From: Jaltomata sinuosa
Lineage: Eukaryota > Streptophyta > Magnoliopsida > Solanales > Solanaceae
Length of the DNA stretch: 64,000 nt
Assembly (NCBI GenBank): GCA_003996215.1
Contig: QJPP01000805.1
Span: 186,001-250,000 of the forward strand
Direction: 5' to 3'
The position numbers and the translations under genes were made by a program. Shown here piece by piece: positions 46,082 through 58,484 of this stretch; the first letter of the stretch is position 1, and every line of letters starts with the position of its first letter. Under the pieces are notes generated by a model. The model did not search any database. It was not told the DNA's origin and worked only from the letters and a program-made list of their open reading frames with translations.

Positions 46082-48355
46082 TTTCACACCCCGAGCCTAC
46101 CCCTGGACGTAACACGGGACCCAAGATCACAAGTGATCTCAATATAACCCTCTGGCATTAGCATGACTTAAAAACTGAACAAACTATAAGAACGGAAGCT
46201 TAACTGAAGTAATGAGCAACTTAATCTATTATAAAAATATAAGTCTAAAAATGACAATCTAAATTAAGCTGGATATATGACTCTATATCTGAAGCCTCTA
46301 ACTATCATAATAGCTGATGGGACAAAACCCCAACTAGCTCAAGAAATCCAAAAGAAACAACATAAGAGAAATAGGTCTAATACTAGGCCTCAGATAATGT
46401 GGTCTCACCACTGAAAGCTGGGACACCGGTGATATCTAGCCACGAGGGTGAGGGAACGAGCCTGAATCTGCATCATCAAAGTATGCAACACAAGATATGC
46501 GTCAGTACTATAGGATGTACCAAATATATGAGAGATGCATGAAAATAATGAAAACGTGCTCAAAACGTGTATAAGAACTTAGTTCATGCATAACGGAAGT
46601 TTCATGGTACATGTCATAAGTTGAATACCAAATCATAAAATAAGATTCAAACTCCAGTAGATATCATAAGTTCAAATAAGTCAAAAGCTTTCATATGGGA
46701 GTTTCTTATAACCAACAATAGACCATGTGAGCTACATGGAATCTAACTATATAACCCTACTTAGCAAAGCTGGCCTGAACCTTTCCAAAGCATGCTCTAC
46801 CATACCCAACTATATAACCCTAGTTGTCAAAGCTTTCCTATGCCCCGCTAAGGCAAGGACACCATTAATCAAGATGTGGATCCACTCTCATAAGCCCATA
46901 GGGCAAATCATAACCTACGCTGGCAACGTAGTTTTTGGACTTGGGTAATCGAACCCTCATCGCTCGGTGCTAAATACTACTCCCAAAACATGCATATAAC
47001 TCATAAGTTCATGAAGGTATAATCGAATACCAAATCTTCTTTGAAAAGCATGAAGGCACATCGAGTTCCATGCAATTCTCATATCATAGTTCTTAAAATA
47101 AAGCATATCCATAATTCAAATCATTTTTTTCCTTCTAAATTCATAATTGAATAATTACGCATGCAGTTACATAAATTCATAAAGTCATGATATCTAATCA
47201 TGCTCAATTTAATTTGAAAACATGCATGTTAATGGAATCATGCTAGCAATTAACTTTAATGCTTGGGCTTTTAAACCCAATAAAGAAATCATGATCAAAT
47301 CATAAATAAGTATTAAGAAACCATGGATTTAGACATAGAATCTGATTTCACAAAGTTTTCCCCAATTTAGATCAAAACCCTAATTTTCCCAAGTTCATAA
47401 TTCAACATAAGAATTGGAAACTTTGGGCACAAGGGTGAGAGGAACCCATTGATGAATACCCACACACCTGAAACATGAAGAACTTCTAACAAAAACTTTG
47501 GGGATGAAGCTTGGAGAAGAATCCTTAAGGTTGGAGGTGGAGACTTGGAGGAAAAATCTTAAAGAAAACACTTGAGAGACTTCCTTGTTTGAGCTTCTAT
47601 GATCTTGCTTGCTTGAAACGCTAGGTACCTTGCCTTAGAGTCTTTAGGGAATTCTTTAGAGATAGAGTGATGCTCTTATGAGGAATAACCCCTTTTGGGT
47701 GTTTAAAATATGAGAGGAAAGACCTGAGGTAAGGAAATGACCAAACTACCCCCAACTTAAATGCTGAAAAAAAAAGCAGAAAAGTCCCCGGATGGGGCTT
47801 CCCACTGGCCGTTGTGGCCCCCATGAGCCATCGGACCCAACCGTGGACCTTACAGGGGGCAAAAAGGGCTCATTGGTTGTTTCTCATGGGCTGCCACCAT
47901 GGACCATCGTGGGAGCCACGGGCGTCGGCCAGCCCGTCAGAATGAGCCACGCCCGTCGGCCAACCCTTCAGCTTTTGACAGCTGACAGTACTTCACTAAA
48001 ATTATCATAAAGTTTTACTACGATTTCGTAATAATAATTGGTTAGTGGCGTTGGAAAAATAATTCAAATACCTTTTATTTGGTGGGTACTAGGACACCTA
48101 ACTCTTTATATTCTAGAAGTTATGATCGTTTGAAATTAACCTTAGTAAGAACTTACATGAAAACTAAATCGGTAAAAGGGCTTTCAACTTAACTTTGAGC
48201 TATGGGTCCTTTATGACTTCGATTCACATCTAATACTCCTTCAAAACTCAGGAATTGATATAAATACTTATATTCATAAAAAAAATTATCTAGTTCGGTT
48301 CTAACAACACATGAAGAACGATTCAGATCTAGCTTAGAATTTTTAGGGTGTTACA
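46082..48355 (-). repeat. Right (5') LTR of T
   Basis: 2274 bp, matching the left LTR throughout. The terminal TGTCATT of the left copy reads TTTCACA here, so the canonical CA end has decayed. Confidence 0.92.
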
Positions 48356-48556
48356 CGTTCATACATAGCTCATTAACCTCAGTCTCATCTCACAACATCA
48401 ACAAAATAGATGTAAAGGTGTACACACATGCTAAAGGGACTTATTTCTTCCCACTAGCCATGACCTGCAAGGGACACACCAGGGTCCATGTACCATACCG
48501 GCTCATGTTACCTAATCATAATAAGTGAACAATATCAAATCTGTACCGGCTCATGG
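48356..48556 (-). repeat. Target-site duplication of T (right copy) and LTR V, right part
   Basis: CGTTC at 48356-48360 repeats 41180-41184. Beyond it the host LTR V resumes up to LTR X. TACCGGCTCATG occurs twice (about 48496 and 48544). Confidence 0.5.
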
Positions 48557-49946
48557 TGTGACAACCCTTGTATTTTAGGTTGTCCTTCATCCTGTATCGA
48601 AGGCTTACGAGCCTAAATTCAATAGTTTTATTATAAAACACCGCATTATTCGAGAACATTTGATTTAAATTTGAAGTTGAAAACAATGTATTGTTATTGT
48701 CTTTCAAAAATGTCTTAAATATCTATGAAAAATTATTTAGTTATGGCATAATTGTTTATGTATTTTCTTTACAAGAGTTTTATAATTTATAAATATTTTA
48801 ACCGAGATAGTAAGTCTAATTATGTCAAAAAATTATTATCATATGAGATAGGCTTTATCCAAAATAATATTTCATTAATTATGATATATTCAAAAAGTTA
48901 TATATATTTTATCATGTGCCTATGCAATACCCGAGTACCTATATAACGGGATCAAAATAAATAAGAAAGTAAGTCCACCACGTGTAATTTAATGGAAAGT
49001 GCAGCACATAGGCACTCAAAACAACTTTTGCCATGATCTTAACATTTATCTATATTTACTAAGTTATTTTTCAATTGTCGGAGTTATGTGATCTTTTACT
49101 TTGGAGTTTTTATTCACGAATGGTATCTATATACATATATAAGTAACCAAACTATCCCTTTCATTCATTGTTCATTAAAAAAGTTTAACTTCTTAACATC
49201 AACATATACGCATATTTTTGTATGGACGTTAAACCATTTTGGGGAATATTATTTGACGCAATCATCAAAAGGGAAATTGTCTATCCATGCCAAGTTATTC
49301 AAACTCGAATTTAAGGTATGTAAAGGCTACTCCTTTCTTTTCTTGACATGATTCCTTGATATTAGAGGTTTCAAATTTATCGTGCTTTGGGAGAGCTATT
49401 TGTATAGAATTTTGTTTGGTATGTTGTTGTATACTTCTTGTAGAGTTATTCCTCGGTATGAACTCGTATTTGGTAGTATCGGTTTTGGTTCAAGTCAAAA
49501 GTAGTAACTACATATGTAATCTTGTTGATGGGCTGACTCGGGGCGAGCATATCTCCCAATATATAAAGAGTTAGAGGGCCTATTATATATCAAAGTAAAG
49601 GTCATTGAGTCTAGTTTCTAGATCATCAAACTGTTCGTCCATACGACTTTATAGAAAAAGTTTATGACTGTTTTACCATAAACTATCCAGATAGAATCAG
49701 GTAGGGTCAAAAATTATAATAAAGTTATATTTTGACGTAATTCTGATGTAGTAGCGGTGGTGGGCCCTTTTGGCAGCTTGTTTAGCTTTGTATTTTGAAG
49801 ATTTCATCGTGGTAATCTCCCTTCTACGACCCTCCTTCATAATTCCATGTTCGAGAATCATTTTTATAGACTTTCGAGCCACGAAGTGATGTTTTGGATA
49901 CCGTGGCTCTGTGCAGTCCTTTTTCTCATTAATTTGGGTCATCATT
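48557..49946 (+). repeat. LTR X, 5' part (plus strand), truncated by U
   Basis: It starts TGTGACAACCC. A TATA-like ACATATATAAGTAACC lies at about 49131-49146. GTCTAGTTTCTAGATC at about 49610 is a block I associate with transcribed gypsy LTRs. It is cut at 49947 by U. Unlike most LTRs here it has no GC cassette upstream of the TATA. Confidence 0.6.
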
Positions 49947-52900
49947 TGTAATGACCCTTCCGGTCATTTTTGTGTTTATGCCTTCCTTGTATTTTTAGAG
50001 CCTTCCTATAGTGCCCCCAAGTTATTTACAGCTTGCTGGGACCGATGGTTTGGTTCCCAAGCTGTTCGTTGGGCCGTTATGGCCGTTTCCCTATTTTAGA
50101 GCTTAAACTTAGGAAATCATTGACTCCGGTCAACATTCTTAGCTAACGTTCTCAAAATCAAATTTCAATAGTTACGTTAGCTCTGGAGCGTTGAGTTTGG
50201 TCTAGTTGGACCTTTAGTTGCGGTCTGAGAACTTTCGATATGGGTTTTATATTTGTTTTTCTATTTTCAAGCCATTTGGAGTTAGAAGTGTAATTTGGGT
50301 CATCTTTCAATGATTGGAGCATCAGATTTGAGATCCAACGATTCCATCACCTCCGAAATGATGAGTTTGGGTTAGTTAGGTGTTTGGTTCAGGTTTCGGG
50401 TAAGCCGGGCTCATTTCAGTTGTTTGGTTGCTTGTTGGTTAATGTTGACTTGGGTCAACATTTCTCCGAAATAACCTTGTATAGAAGTTTCATCAATTTG
50501 TTGAGTCCGGAACATCGTTTCCACTCTGTTAGCACTATTGGTTTTTGATCCATTTTCGATTATGCCCGGAATGCCCCTTAGAGTTCTGGAAATGTTGTAG
50601 GTTTTTGCTATTGCAGGTGCAGGCCTCAGGCCTTAATCGCGATCGCGAGCCTTTTTATCGCCACCACGATGAAGTACCTGGTCCCTTGTTCTTCGTAATC
50701 ACGACGTCCCTTGTCGCGACCGTGATGAGGGCTTCTCTTCTTTATTCTTCGGGACCGCATGGTTAGTCCTCACGATTGTGATGGTCTAGCCAGCGTGGTC
50801 CTCACGACCACGAGTGGTCCCTTTGTGATCACGATGAAGGACCCCTGGGAAGTAGATAAACTTTTCTCTTTGTTTTTTCCAGATTTCTTGTTTACTTCTC
50901 TCGACTCTATTCACAAAAACACTCTCTACCAGGTGCTCTTATCAGTTCTTAGACTTGGGAAAATCAGTTGTTCATCAATTTTGTGTCCTCCCATTAATTT
51001 GGTAAGTCCGTCTTCCCCAAGCTTACCTCTTCTCCTTTAATTTTCTAAAACTCCATTGTTGTAATTCTTGGAGCTTGGGAATACTTGTAGATTCTGCTTC
51101 CCCTTGTGATTTCTTGTTTGTGATTTCGTGAAATTCACTTCCTTGGCGCTTGTCCTCTCGTTTTGGTAAGTAATTCTTGCTCAAGTTCTGGTTTTCCCCT
51201 CTTAAGGTTCCTTCGTTGATCTTTGTCTTGTAGGGGCTGTTTTAGCTCGAAATTCTTGCCCAATTTCCTTAATTTTTCGGGCATGTACTCCTATGATCAT
51301 GGTGATCATTTTATACTCTTAAATTTTTAGCTTCGTGTTGCAGGGACTGTGAGCCCATCGGTGACCCAAATTTTGGTTTGGCTATTTCTATGGCGATATG
51401 GGTATCATTATTCTCGTTTTGATGTATTAATTATGTTTATGATAGTTTGATTATCTTTTGGAGCTTCTCGGAGTAATTTGAGCTTGGATCTCGTTGTTCC
51501 TATAGCTTGTCATCGGATGACAGGTAGGTTACGGTTTAAACTCCCTAGATTTTGCATATATCAGATTAAATTATACTAATTGGAATCCTTGGATTGGGAT
51601 TTCTATCTTGGCACCATAGACCTTGACCACTTTCCCTACCCATCCTGTTTCTTTCCTCCGTTATGTGTAGTATTCCACGTAGTTTGATATTATCACCCTT
51701 GTGTTCCTGTGTGGCCTTTTTTAACTCTAAAACATAGATGGTGGGCTATTCGGGGGTTTCTGTGAGTCTCAGACATCGTTATCGTGATACAAGGCTGGCT
51801 ATATGTGCTATTGAGCGATTATAGCCTGTGTAGGGCCGATAGGTTGATTGTGAGCTGCTGGGCGACTATTTGTGTTTGATCATGTCATTTCCATGCATGT
51901 AAAAGGGATTTTTTGCATATTTTACTATGGTTTGGGCTTTGGGTCTACTTGTTTTGATTTTCTAAACCTTTGCATGGCCCTAGGGGCCCGTTTTCGACGG
52001 AAATGACTTGGAAATGATTTGGACTTGATTTGTAGATCTTCTTGGGGTAAAAGATGAAAGTATGGTTTCTATCCTAAGTTTTCACAACTATTGCTAGACT
52101 CGACAGGGTTGTAGTGCTAGATGGATTTTCTTACTGATTTAAGACGGTATTAGACTCGATCGGACCGAGCATCAAAGATCCGTTACTATTGTTTTAGACC
52201 CGGTTATGCTGGGCACCCTTGGTGGGGTTTTTGAGATATTTTCCTTTGTTTTAGACCTGGACAGAGTCTGGACATGCATATTTGAGACTTGAGTATCCAG
52301 CTTGGATCCGAACCTACTTCGGATGATGTTTTTGAGATTGAGTTAGAGTATGGGGTCCGGGACCTCCATGGACTTTGCCGATCAGGACCAGAGGCCTTGG
52401 GATGTGAGTGCCGGAGGAGGGGTATATGGTGGAGTAGAGGTATACGGGCAGTGTCCTTCCATTAAACCTACCTGCTGGGCCCGTTCGGCGCTGGAGGGGG
52501 TACATACAGAGTTTCTGTTCCACCCAGAGATCATCATGCATCATATCATTCATTGTTTGAGGCTTCACCCTTGTTTGCTATTTGTTGAGTGTACGCTCTG
52601 GTTGTATGGGCGGCCGGAGAGTTTGTTTTCACTTGATTGCATTCCTTGGTTGAATGGGCGGCCGGGGGACTGTAGGTAGACTCTTGTTACTCTATCACAA
52701 TATTATTCCTTGTCATGGTTGTATATGAGGTTGGACACCGAGAGTTTGTTAGTTTCTTGACTTGGTGATTTGTATGCTTAGTTGGGTTATAAAATCTTAT
52801 TTCCGAGCATGACTACATTTATTCTTCTACTCCCTTCCCCGTCTACCTGAGGTTACCGTATACCACCCACTTCTAAACTTACTATATATACTGTTATAGT

Positions 52901-53592
52901 AAGGACCCTAGGTGCTTCATTTCTTACTTTCACTTGTGCTTGTTGTGTATATATTGTACTTGCTAGCCTTGTATGTTGTTTTCTGTTGTCTTCCCTCTGG
53001 GCTAGTCTCTGTGTACTTCTTCATTGATTCGGTGACTATTTGCTTCTATTCTGCCTGTTACTATGCTTCTATCTTATATGTGCCCAGTCAGCCTATGATA
53101 CCTACTAGGTACCATTTGCTTCGTATTTGGTGCTCATACTACACTCTGCATCTTTTGGTGTAGATCCTAGTGTGATCCATTACTGCTAGCTCGTGGGAGA
53201 CTCGTGCTTGGAGGTTTTGGTCCATCCCAGACTGAGGGTGAGCTCTTGGCGACCGGAGCTTAACATTAGTTTATCTTTTTTATATTTTGTACTCTCTTAG
53301 CTTTGGAGACATCATGCATATGTATTATTTTTGACCCTTTGTACTCCTTATGTAGATTCGGCTCTCGTATACCATGATACCAGGTTTTGGGTATTGGCTT
53401 AGCTTCCGTATGTTATTTATATACTCTTGTTGTTACTTTTCTCCTCGTATAAACCTTACTTCCATTTATATTACTTGTTCTTCTGCTTACCAGTTAGATA
53501 GTAGCCAATTACTAACCGTTCTGAGCTACGGGGATTGGTTCGCCTACTGGGGATTGTAGGTTCCATCATGATCGAGAAATCAGGTCGTGACA
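49947..53592 (+). repeat. 5' LTR of U (3646 bp)
   Basis: It starts TGTAATGACCCTTCCGGTCA and ends AATCAGGTCGTGACA. It is reverse-collinear with both M LTRs. Confidence 0.9.
50635..50845 (+). repeat. GC cassette of U LTR (CGCGATCGCG / TCGTGA type)
   Basis: Words such as TCGCGATCGCGAG, TCGCGACCGTGATGAGG, GTGATCACGATGAAGGACC and CACGACCACGAG recur over 210 bp. The TATA-like TAGATAAACTTTTC lies at about 50853-50866, immediately downstream. Confidence 0.75.
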
Positions 53593-53594
53593 AC

Positions 53595-53608
53595 TTGGTA
53601 TCAGATCC
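53595..53608 (+). other. Primer binding site of U (Met tRNA type)
   Basis: TTGGTATCAGATCC, two bases after the LTR, one mismatch from the Met consensus TTGGTATCAGAGCC. Confidence 0.88.
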
Positions 53609-53804
53609 TAGGTTTCACTGGTATCATCAGTATAGGAGCCAATGTCTAGTAGAGTTCGTGGATCGGGGTGGAGACGTCCGTACTCTATCTTCGGGAGGCT
53701 ATAGTGACATCTTAGGAAATATGACTCTTTCATTGCTTCTGTATCGTGCGTAGTATCCTTAAAGTTTTTTGAAACCTCACTTTTTCTCGTTTATTCTTCT
53801 ATAG

Positions 53805-55327
53805 ATGGTTCATACAAGATCATCGGTGTCAAGCGGAGATGAGCCTCCGACTCCAGCTAGGGGCCGGGGAGGTCATAGAGGTAGGGGTCGAGGACGTCCC
53901 CGAGCAGCGACACCTACTAGAGCTTCTAGAATTGAGATAGAGCCCAAGCATGATTATGAGCCAGAATTTATTCCCGAGCAGCACATGGACCAGGGAGAAA
54001 CCCAGGTACCACTAGCTCCTGTGTCGGCTTCAGCCCCAACTCAGTCTTCAGATGTTCAGGGTTTACTATTGCAGTTGTTGGGTATGATTGAAGAGTGTCC
54101 CTTTGAGGTGGCACATACATCCACTCAGAGGCAGCCCTGGGTGTACTGAGTTCAAGAGCATGACCTGCTACTGCGACTCCCCGTGCCAAGGTTATTTTGG
54201 TCGCATCAGTTGCACAACCTCTTGCTGCTTGCCCAGCTATGACAGAGACGGAGCAGAAGGCGTTGAGTAGATTCTTAAGGTTAGCACCCCTGTGGTTTGC
54301 TGGTACTTTTGGACAGGACCTACATGATTTTATTACTACATGTGAGGATATGTTGCATCATTTGGGGTTGTTGGAGACTCATAGGGTTGGCTATACTACC
54401 TATCAGCTGGAAGCCCCAGCAAAGTTATGGTGGAGGGACCAGGTTGCTTGTAGACCCTCATTGTCATCTCCTTTGACTTGGTCTGAGTTTTATGAGGCCT
54501 TTATGACCAAGTTCTTACCTCAGAGTGACAGAGAGCATCGGAGAGAGGAGTTCACTAGATTTACTCAGAATTCTATGGCCGTCTCGGAGTATGAGACCCG
54601 TTTCCATCAACTTGCTCTATTTGGGGCTATGATTATGCCTACTGAGTCTGACAGGGTCTGTAGATTTGTTTGGGAGTTGCGGAGAGAGTTTAGAGAGCCT
54701 GCAGATATATTGGTTGCTAGTGGGTCGTCATTCCAGGCTATTGCGGACTATGCCCGTAGTATAGAGGATTTGCATTATCATGACACCAGGGCCATAGATA
54801 AGAGGCCTCAACATTAGGGCAGTTACAGTGGTTCTCATTATGGTGGTAATGGTTCAGGTCAGTGGGGTTGAGGTTATCAGTTGTAGAGGCACCATGGTCA
54901 GTCTAGTCGATCGGTTCAGGCTTCACTTTAGTCTTTGGGTGGTTCACACTGTGAATTGGGTCAGAATAGCCAACAAGGCTATAGTGGTCAGCCGTCGAGA
55001 GGTACAGATTCTGGGGCATTAGGCCGTGGTGGATATACGGGTTCCACTGGTTCATCCCGAAAGGGTAGGTCTTCAGGGGCTTGTTATTCTTGTGGTGTTG
55101 TTGGTCACTTTGTGAGAGATTACCCCCAGTGGGGTACAGTTCATCCTGCCACTCAGCCGTCTCAGCCTATTAGCTCAGTTCAGCCACCGGCTCAAGGAGG
55201 TAGTAGTCAGGGTAGAGGTAGTGGCCCACGAGATAGGACAAGTAGTAGGGATGGTAGTTGGTCAGGTGGTGGTCGTCATCAGTTCTATGCGGTCCCTGGG
55301 AGACCAGAGACAGAGGCCTCGAATGCT
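53805..55327 (+). pseudogene. gag of U
   Basis: It starts with ATG about 200 bp after the primer site. The N-terminus is Arg/Gly-rich (RGRGGHRGRGRGRPRA), typical of plant chromovirus Gag. A frameshift between about 54085 and 54150 leads into the capsid-like domain: FLRLAPLWFAGTFGQDLHDF, YQLEAPAKLWWRDQV, WSEFYEAFMTKFLP and MAVSEYETRFHQLALF. A stop at 54815 and others follow in a Gly/Ser/Gln-rich stretch. The zinc knuckle at 55082-55123 reads CYSCGVVGHFVRDY; the fourth ligand, normally Cys, is Tyr. Gag would assemble virus-like particles and bind RNA, but this copy cannot. Confidence 0.92.
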
Positions 55328-55606
55328 ATGATTACAGGTACGATCTCTGTTTGCCATTGGATGGCTTATGCTTTATTTGATCCTGGATCTACTTGTTCAT
55401 ATGTATCTGCCTATTTTATGCCTTGTTTGGGGTTGGCTAGTGAGCCATTGTCTGTACTTGTATCTGCATCGACCCCAATATTAAATTCTTTAGTAGTGGA
55501 TCAGATTGTGAGATCTTGCATGATTACTGTGGGTGATTTGGAGACTTGGGGTGACCTGTTGATACTTCATATGGTAGATTTCAACGTGATTCTAGGCATG
55601 GACTAG
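55328..55606 (+). pseudogene. Aspartic protease of U
   Basis: In frame with the zinc knuckle. ALFDPGSTCSYVSAYF contains the active-site Asp (D-P-G-S-T, 55379-55393), in the form used by many plant gypsy proteases. It runs to FNVILGMD and a stop at 55604. Downstream DAxxDC-like residues (AVLDCC) continue past the stop, so the break is a point mutation and not the natural end. Confidence 0.88.
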
Positions 55607-55740
55607 TTATCCCCTCACCGTGCAGTTTTAGATTGCTGTGCCAAGATCGTTACCATAACCATGCCCGATGTATCCCTAGTTGTGTGGCAGGATTCTGTTA
55701 GCCATGCACCATCAGGCATCTCTTGTCTTCGAGCTAGGAG

Positions 55741-56868
55741 TTGATCTCACGAAGGTGTTTGGCTTACTTAGCATATGTCCAAGATGCTAGTGCCGACCCT
55801 TCTTCCCCTGAGTCTGTCTCTGTGGTTAAAGACTTCCTAGATGTGTTCCCTATCGACCTACTAGGCCTTCCACCTGAGAGATATATAGACTTCGCCATTG
55901 ATTTAGAGTCGGGCACCAGGCCCATTTCTATTTCTCCTTACTGTATGGCTCTAGCTTAGTTGAGGGATCTTAAGGAGCAGCTCCAAGACTTGTTAGCTAA
56001 GGGGTTTATTAGACCGAGTGTGTTACCTTGGGGTGCTCCTAGTCTGTTTGTTAAGAAGAAAGATGGGTCGATGCGGATGTGTATTGATTATCGGTAGCTG
56101 AATAGGGTTACTGTGAGAAATGGGTATCCAATGCCACGTATTGATGACTTGTTTAATCACCTCCAGGGTTCAGTCATGTTTTCGAAGATAGATTTGAGGT
56201 CATGCTACCACCAGTTGAGGATTAGGGCGGAGGATATCCCTAAGACAACATTCAGGAAACGTTATGGCCACTATGAGTTCTTGGTGATGTCTTTTGGGTT
56301 GACTAATGCCCCCACAACTTTCATGGATCTGATGCACAGGGTGCTTAGCCCGTATTTGGACTCCTTTATGATAGTCTTCATAGAATACATTATGATATAC
56401 TCGCGGAGTAGAGATGAGCATGAGAAGCACTTGAGGATTATACTCCAAACTTTGAGAGATCATCGACTTTATGCCAAGTTCTCAAAGTGCGAGTTTTGGC
56501 TTGAGTTAGTTGCATTTCTAGGACACATGGTGTCTAAGAATGGGATTAGAGTGGACCCGTGTAAGATTTCAGTGATGCGCGATTGGCCTAGACCTACTAC
56601 TTCTACTGAGGTTTGCAGCTTTGTTGGGTTGGGCGGGTACTACAGATGGTTCATTGAGGGATTTTCTTCCATAGCAGCACCCTTGACTATGCTGACTAGG
56701 AAGGATGTTCCATTTCAGTGGTCGGATCAGTGCAATGATATCTTCCAGAGGCTTAAGGCCTTGTTGACCTCAGCTCCTATATTGACTTTGTCGGTTGAGG
56801 GTCAAAGTTTCTCAGCGTATTGTGATGCTTCTAGGGTCGGTCTTGGTTGTGTGTTGATGCAGCAGGGT
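55741..56868 (+). pseudogene. Reverse transcriptase of U
   Basis: A different frame from the protease. Blocks in order: VVKDFLDVFPIDLLGLPPER, then stop 55957, KGFIRPSVLPWGAPSLFVKK, MRMCIDYR, then stop 56096, YPMPRIDDLF, FSKIDLRSCYHQLRI (first catalytic Asp intact), TTFRKRYGHYEFLVMSFGLT. The F/Y-x-D-D box reads FIEY at 56377-56388, so both catalytic aspartates are gone. KCEFWLELVAFLGHMVS and VCSFVGLGGYYRWFIEGFS follow (connection region). It cannot polymerise. Confidence 0.94.
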
Positions 56869-57128
56869 TGAGTGATAGCATATGCGTCGAGGCAGCTGAA
56901 GGTTCACGAGAACAACTACCCACTCATGACTTGGAGTTGGCGGCAGTAGTCTTCGCGCTCAAGATCTGGAGGCACTACTTATATGAAGTTCATTGTGAGA
57001 TATTCACCGATCATCGTAGTCTTCAGTACATTACGAGTCAGCGAGAGCTAAACTCGAGGTAGAGGAGATGGATTGAGCTACTAAAGGACTATGATTTCAC
57101 CATTCTTTATCATCCCGGCAAGGCAAAT
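56800..57128 (+). pseudogene. RNase H of U
   Basis: YCDAS (56818-56832), DLELAAVVFALKIWRHYLY and IFTDHRSLQYI supply the conserved Asp, Glu and Asp. Stops at 56869 and 57060 and a +/-1 frameshift near 56930 break the frame. HPGKANVVADDLSQK marks its end. RNase H would degrade the RNA template during cDNA synthesis. Confidence 0.9.
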
Positions 57129-57486
57129 GTGGTAGCGGATGACTTGAGTCAGAAGGTGGTGAGTATGGGCAGCCTAGCTTCACTTTCAGTTTTTGATCGA
57201 CCATTGGCCTTGGACATCCAGTCCTTGGCTAACCACTCGGTTAGGCTTGATTTGTTGAATCCCAATCGAGTTCTTGCTAGTGTTGAGGTTCGGTCTACTC
57301 TTGTTGTTTAGATTCAGAGCCATCAGTTTGAGGATCAACGGTTGTGTGACCTTCGAGATTAGGTTGTTTAGGGTGAGGCCAGCCGGGATACTTTAGATTC
57401 AGATGGGGTTCTGAGGTTTGGTGGTCGGCTTTGTGTTCTGATGAACGCTCAAATTATTCTCTCCAAGTAGGAGGCCACGACTATCG
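57129..57486 (+). pseudogene. RNaseH-integrase linker of U, truncated
   Basis: The frame continues from RNase H through several TAG stops (57309 and later). GVLRFGGRLCV is the usual lead-in to the integrase zinc region, and the sequence ends shortly after it at 57486. The integrase core is absent from the window. Confidence 0.82.
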
Positions 57487-58432
57487 TGCAACAAAACAAA
57501 ATTTATAAACCCAACAAGTGTCAGGGTTGTACCCATGGGACTTGGGGTAGCTATATATCAATTATAATGGATTGAGTTCAAGGTGAGAGTAATTGCTCAA
57601 AACAACAAATAAAAGGATGGGGGAATTGGGAGTGTTGTCACTACAATCACAATTCAATTCAAAAAGCAATAAAACTAAAGCAGGTGTACCAAGTCGACTA
57701 GATGACTAGGGATGCATATCTGATGGGGCTTTGGTTATGGGATAGGGTGATTATCAATTCATACCTATTCTCGCTTAATGACATGAATATCATTGGCCAT
57801 GGGTAAGATTTGTTTATCTCTCGATCAACAATCTTATATCCGATGATCTCGGTTAGAGCATCATCATTTTGATCAATAAATAACCAATTTAGCTTGGGAA
57901 AGTCATACCATCTCTAGCTTAGAGTCTTAAATGGGAGAATCCGACGATAAAAGCTATTCCTAGCCTCAAATCTGAGTGAAACCCCAAGTTCCCACTAGTA
58001 ATTTCGCATCCACAACTATGAAATCCTTTCTCAAGCAATCACATAGTCAAGTAGTGTAAATTAATGTTTCCAACCACCAATTTTAGGATTAAAACTTGGT
58101 GAAATTACTAGATCCATGTCAATTAAGCAATTATAAGCAAGAATAGATAACACCCACACCCATTTCTTAAGCACTCATCATCAATACACCCCTAGACAAG
58201 ATAATTTAGCCACTCATGGTGAGAGAGAAAGAGATACCAGCTGGGTAATTCAAAATCCCTTCCATTAGAGCTGAATCTCAAGTTCTAGCTTCAATTTGAT
58301 TACACAAGTGTTAACCAAGAGAATTGAATTGAAACCCTCTTCTCAATGGAGGTGAAGAACTTGGTCTCTAAGCTAAAAACTCTTCAAAATATTCACAATG
58401 ATAAAAGTTATTTACAATTGTGCCTGAATAGG

Positions 58433-58442
58433 CCTTTTATAG
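58433..58442 (-). promoter_or_regulatory. TATA box of Z LTR
   Basis: CTATAAAAGG on the minus strand, about 45 bp downstream of the GC cassette. Confidence 0.65.
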
Positions 58443-58484
58443 TTTCCCAAAACGTCACTAAAAATTAGGACAAAAATGCCCTAC

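Larger units (their letters stand above)
41185..48355 (-). mobile_element. Element T: complete non-coding LTR retrotransposon (LARD-like)
   Basis: Intact boundaries: 2.25-2.27-kb LTRs, primer site next to the right LTR, stem-loop and purine tract next to the left LTR, and a perfect 5-bp duplication. The 2.65-kb interior has no gag or pol domain. It holds a diverged, partial, same-orientation LTR (about 44320-45010). The two LTRs are closely similar including their GC cassettes, as expected for one insertion. Inserted into LTR V. Confidence 0.93.
49947..57486 (+). mobile_element. Element U: degenerate gag-pol Ty3/gypsy retrotransposon, 3'-truncated
   Basis: 5' LTR, Met-type primer site, then gag, protease, reverse transcriptase and RNase H in Ty3/gypsy order. 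The sequence stops in the RNaseH-integrase linker at 57486, where the LTR of Z begins. No 3' LTR. Met priming and pol sequence style suggest a chromovirus (the chromodomain would lie in the lost part). The LTR is shared with M, making U the likely type of autonomous partner for M. Many stops, at least three frameshifts and lost catalytic residues show that this copy is dead. Confidence 0.92.
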
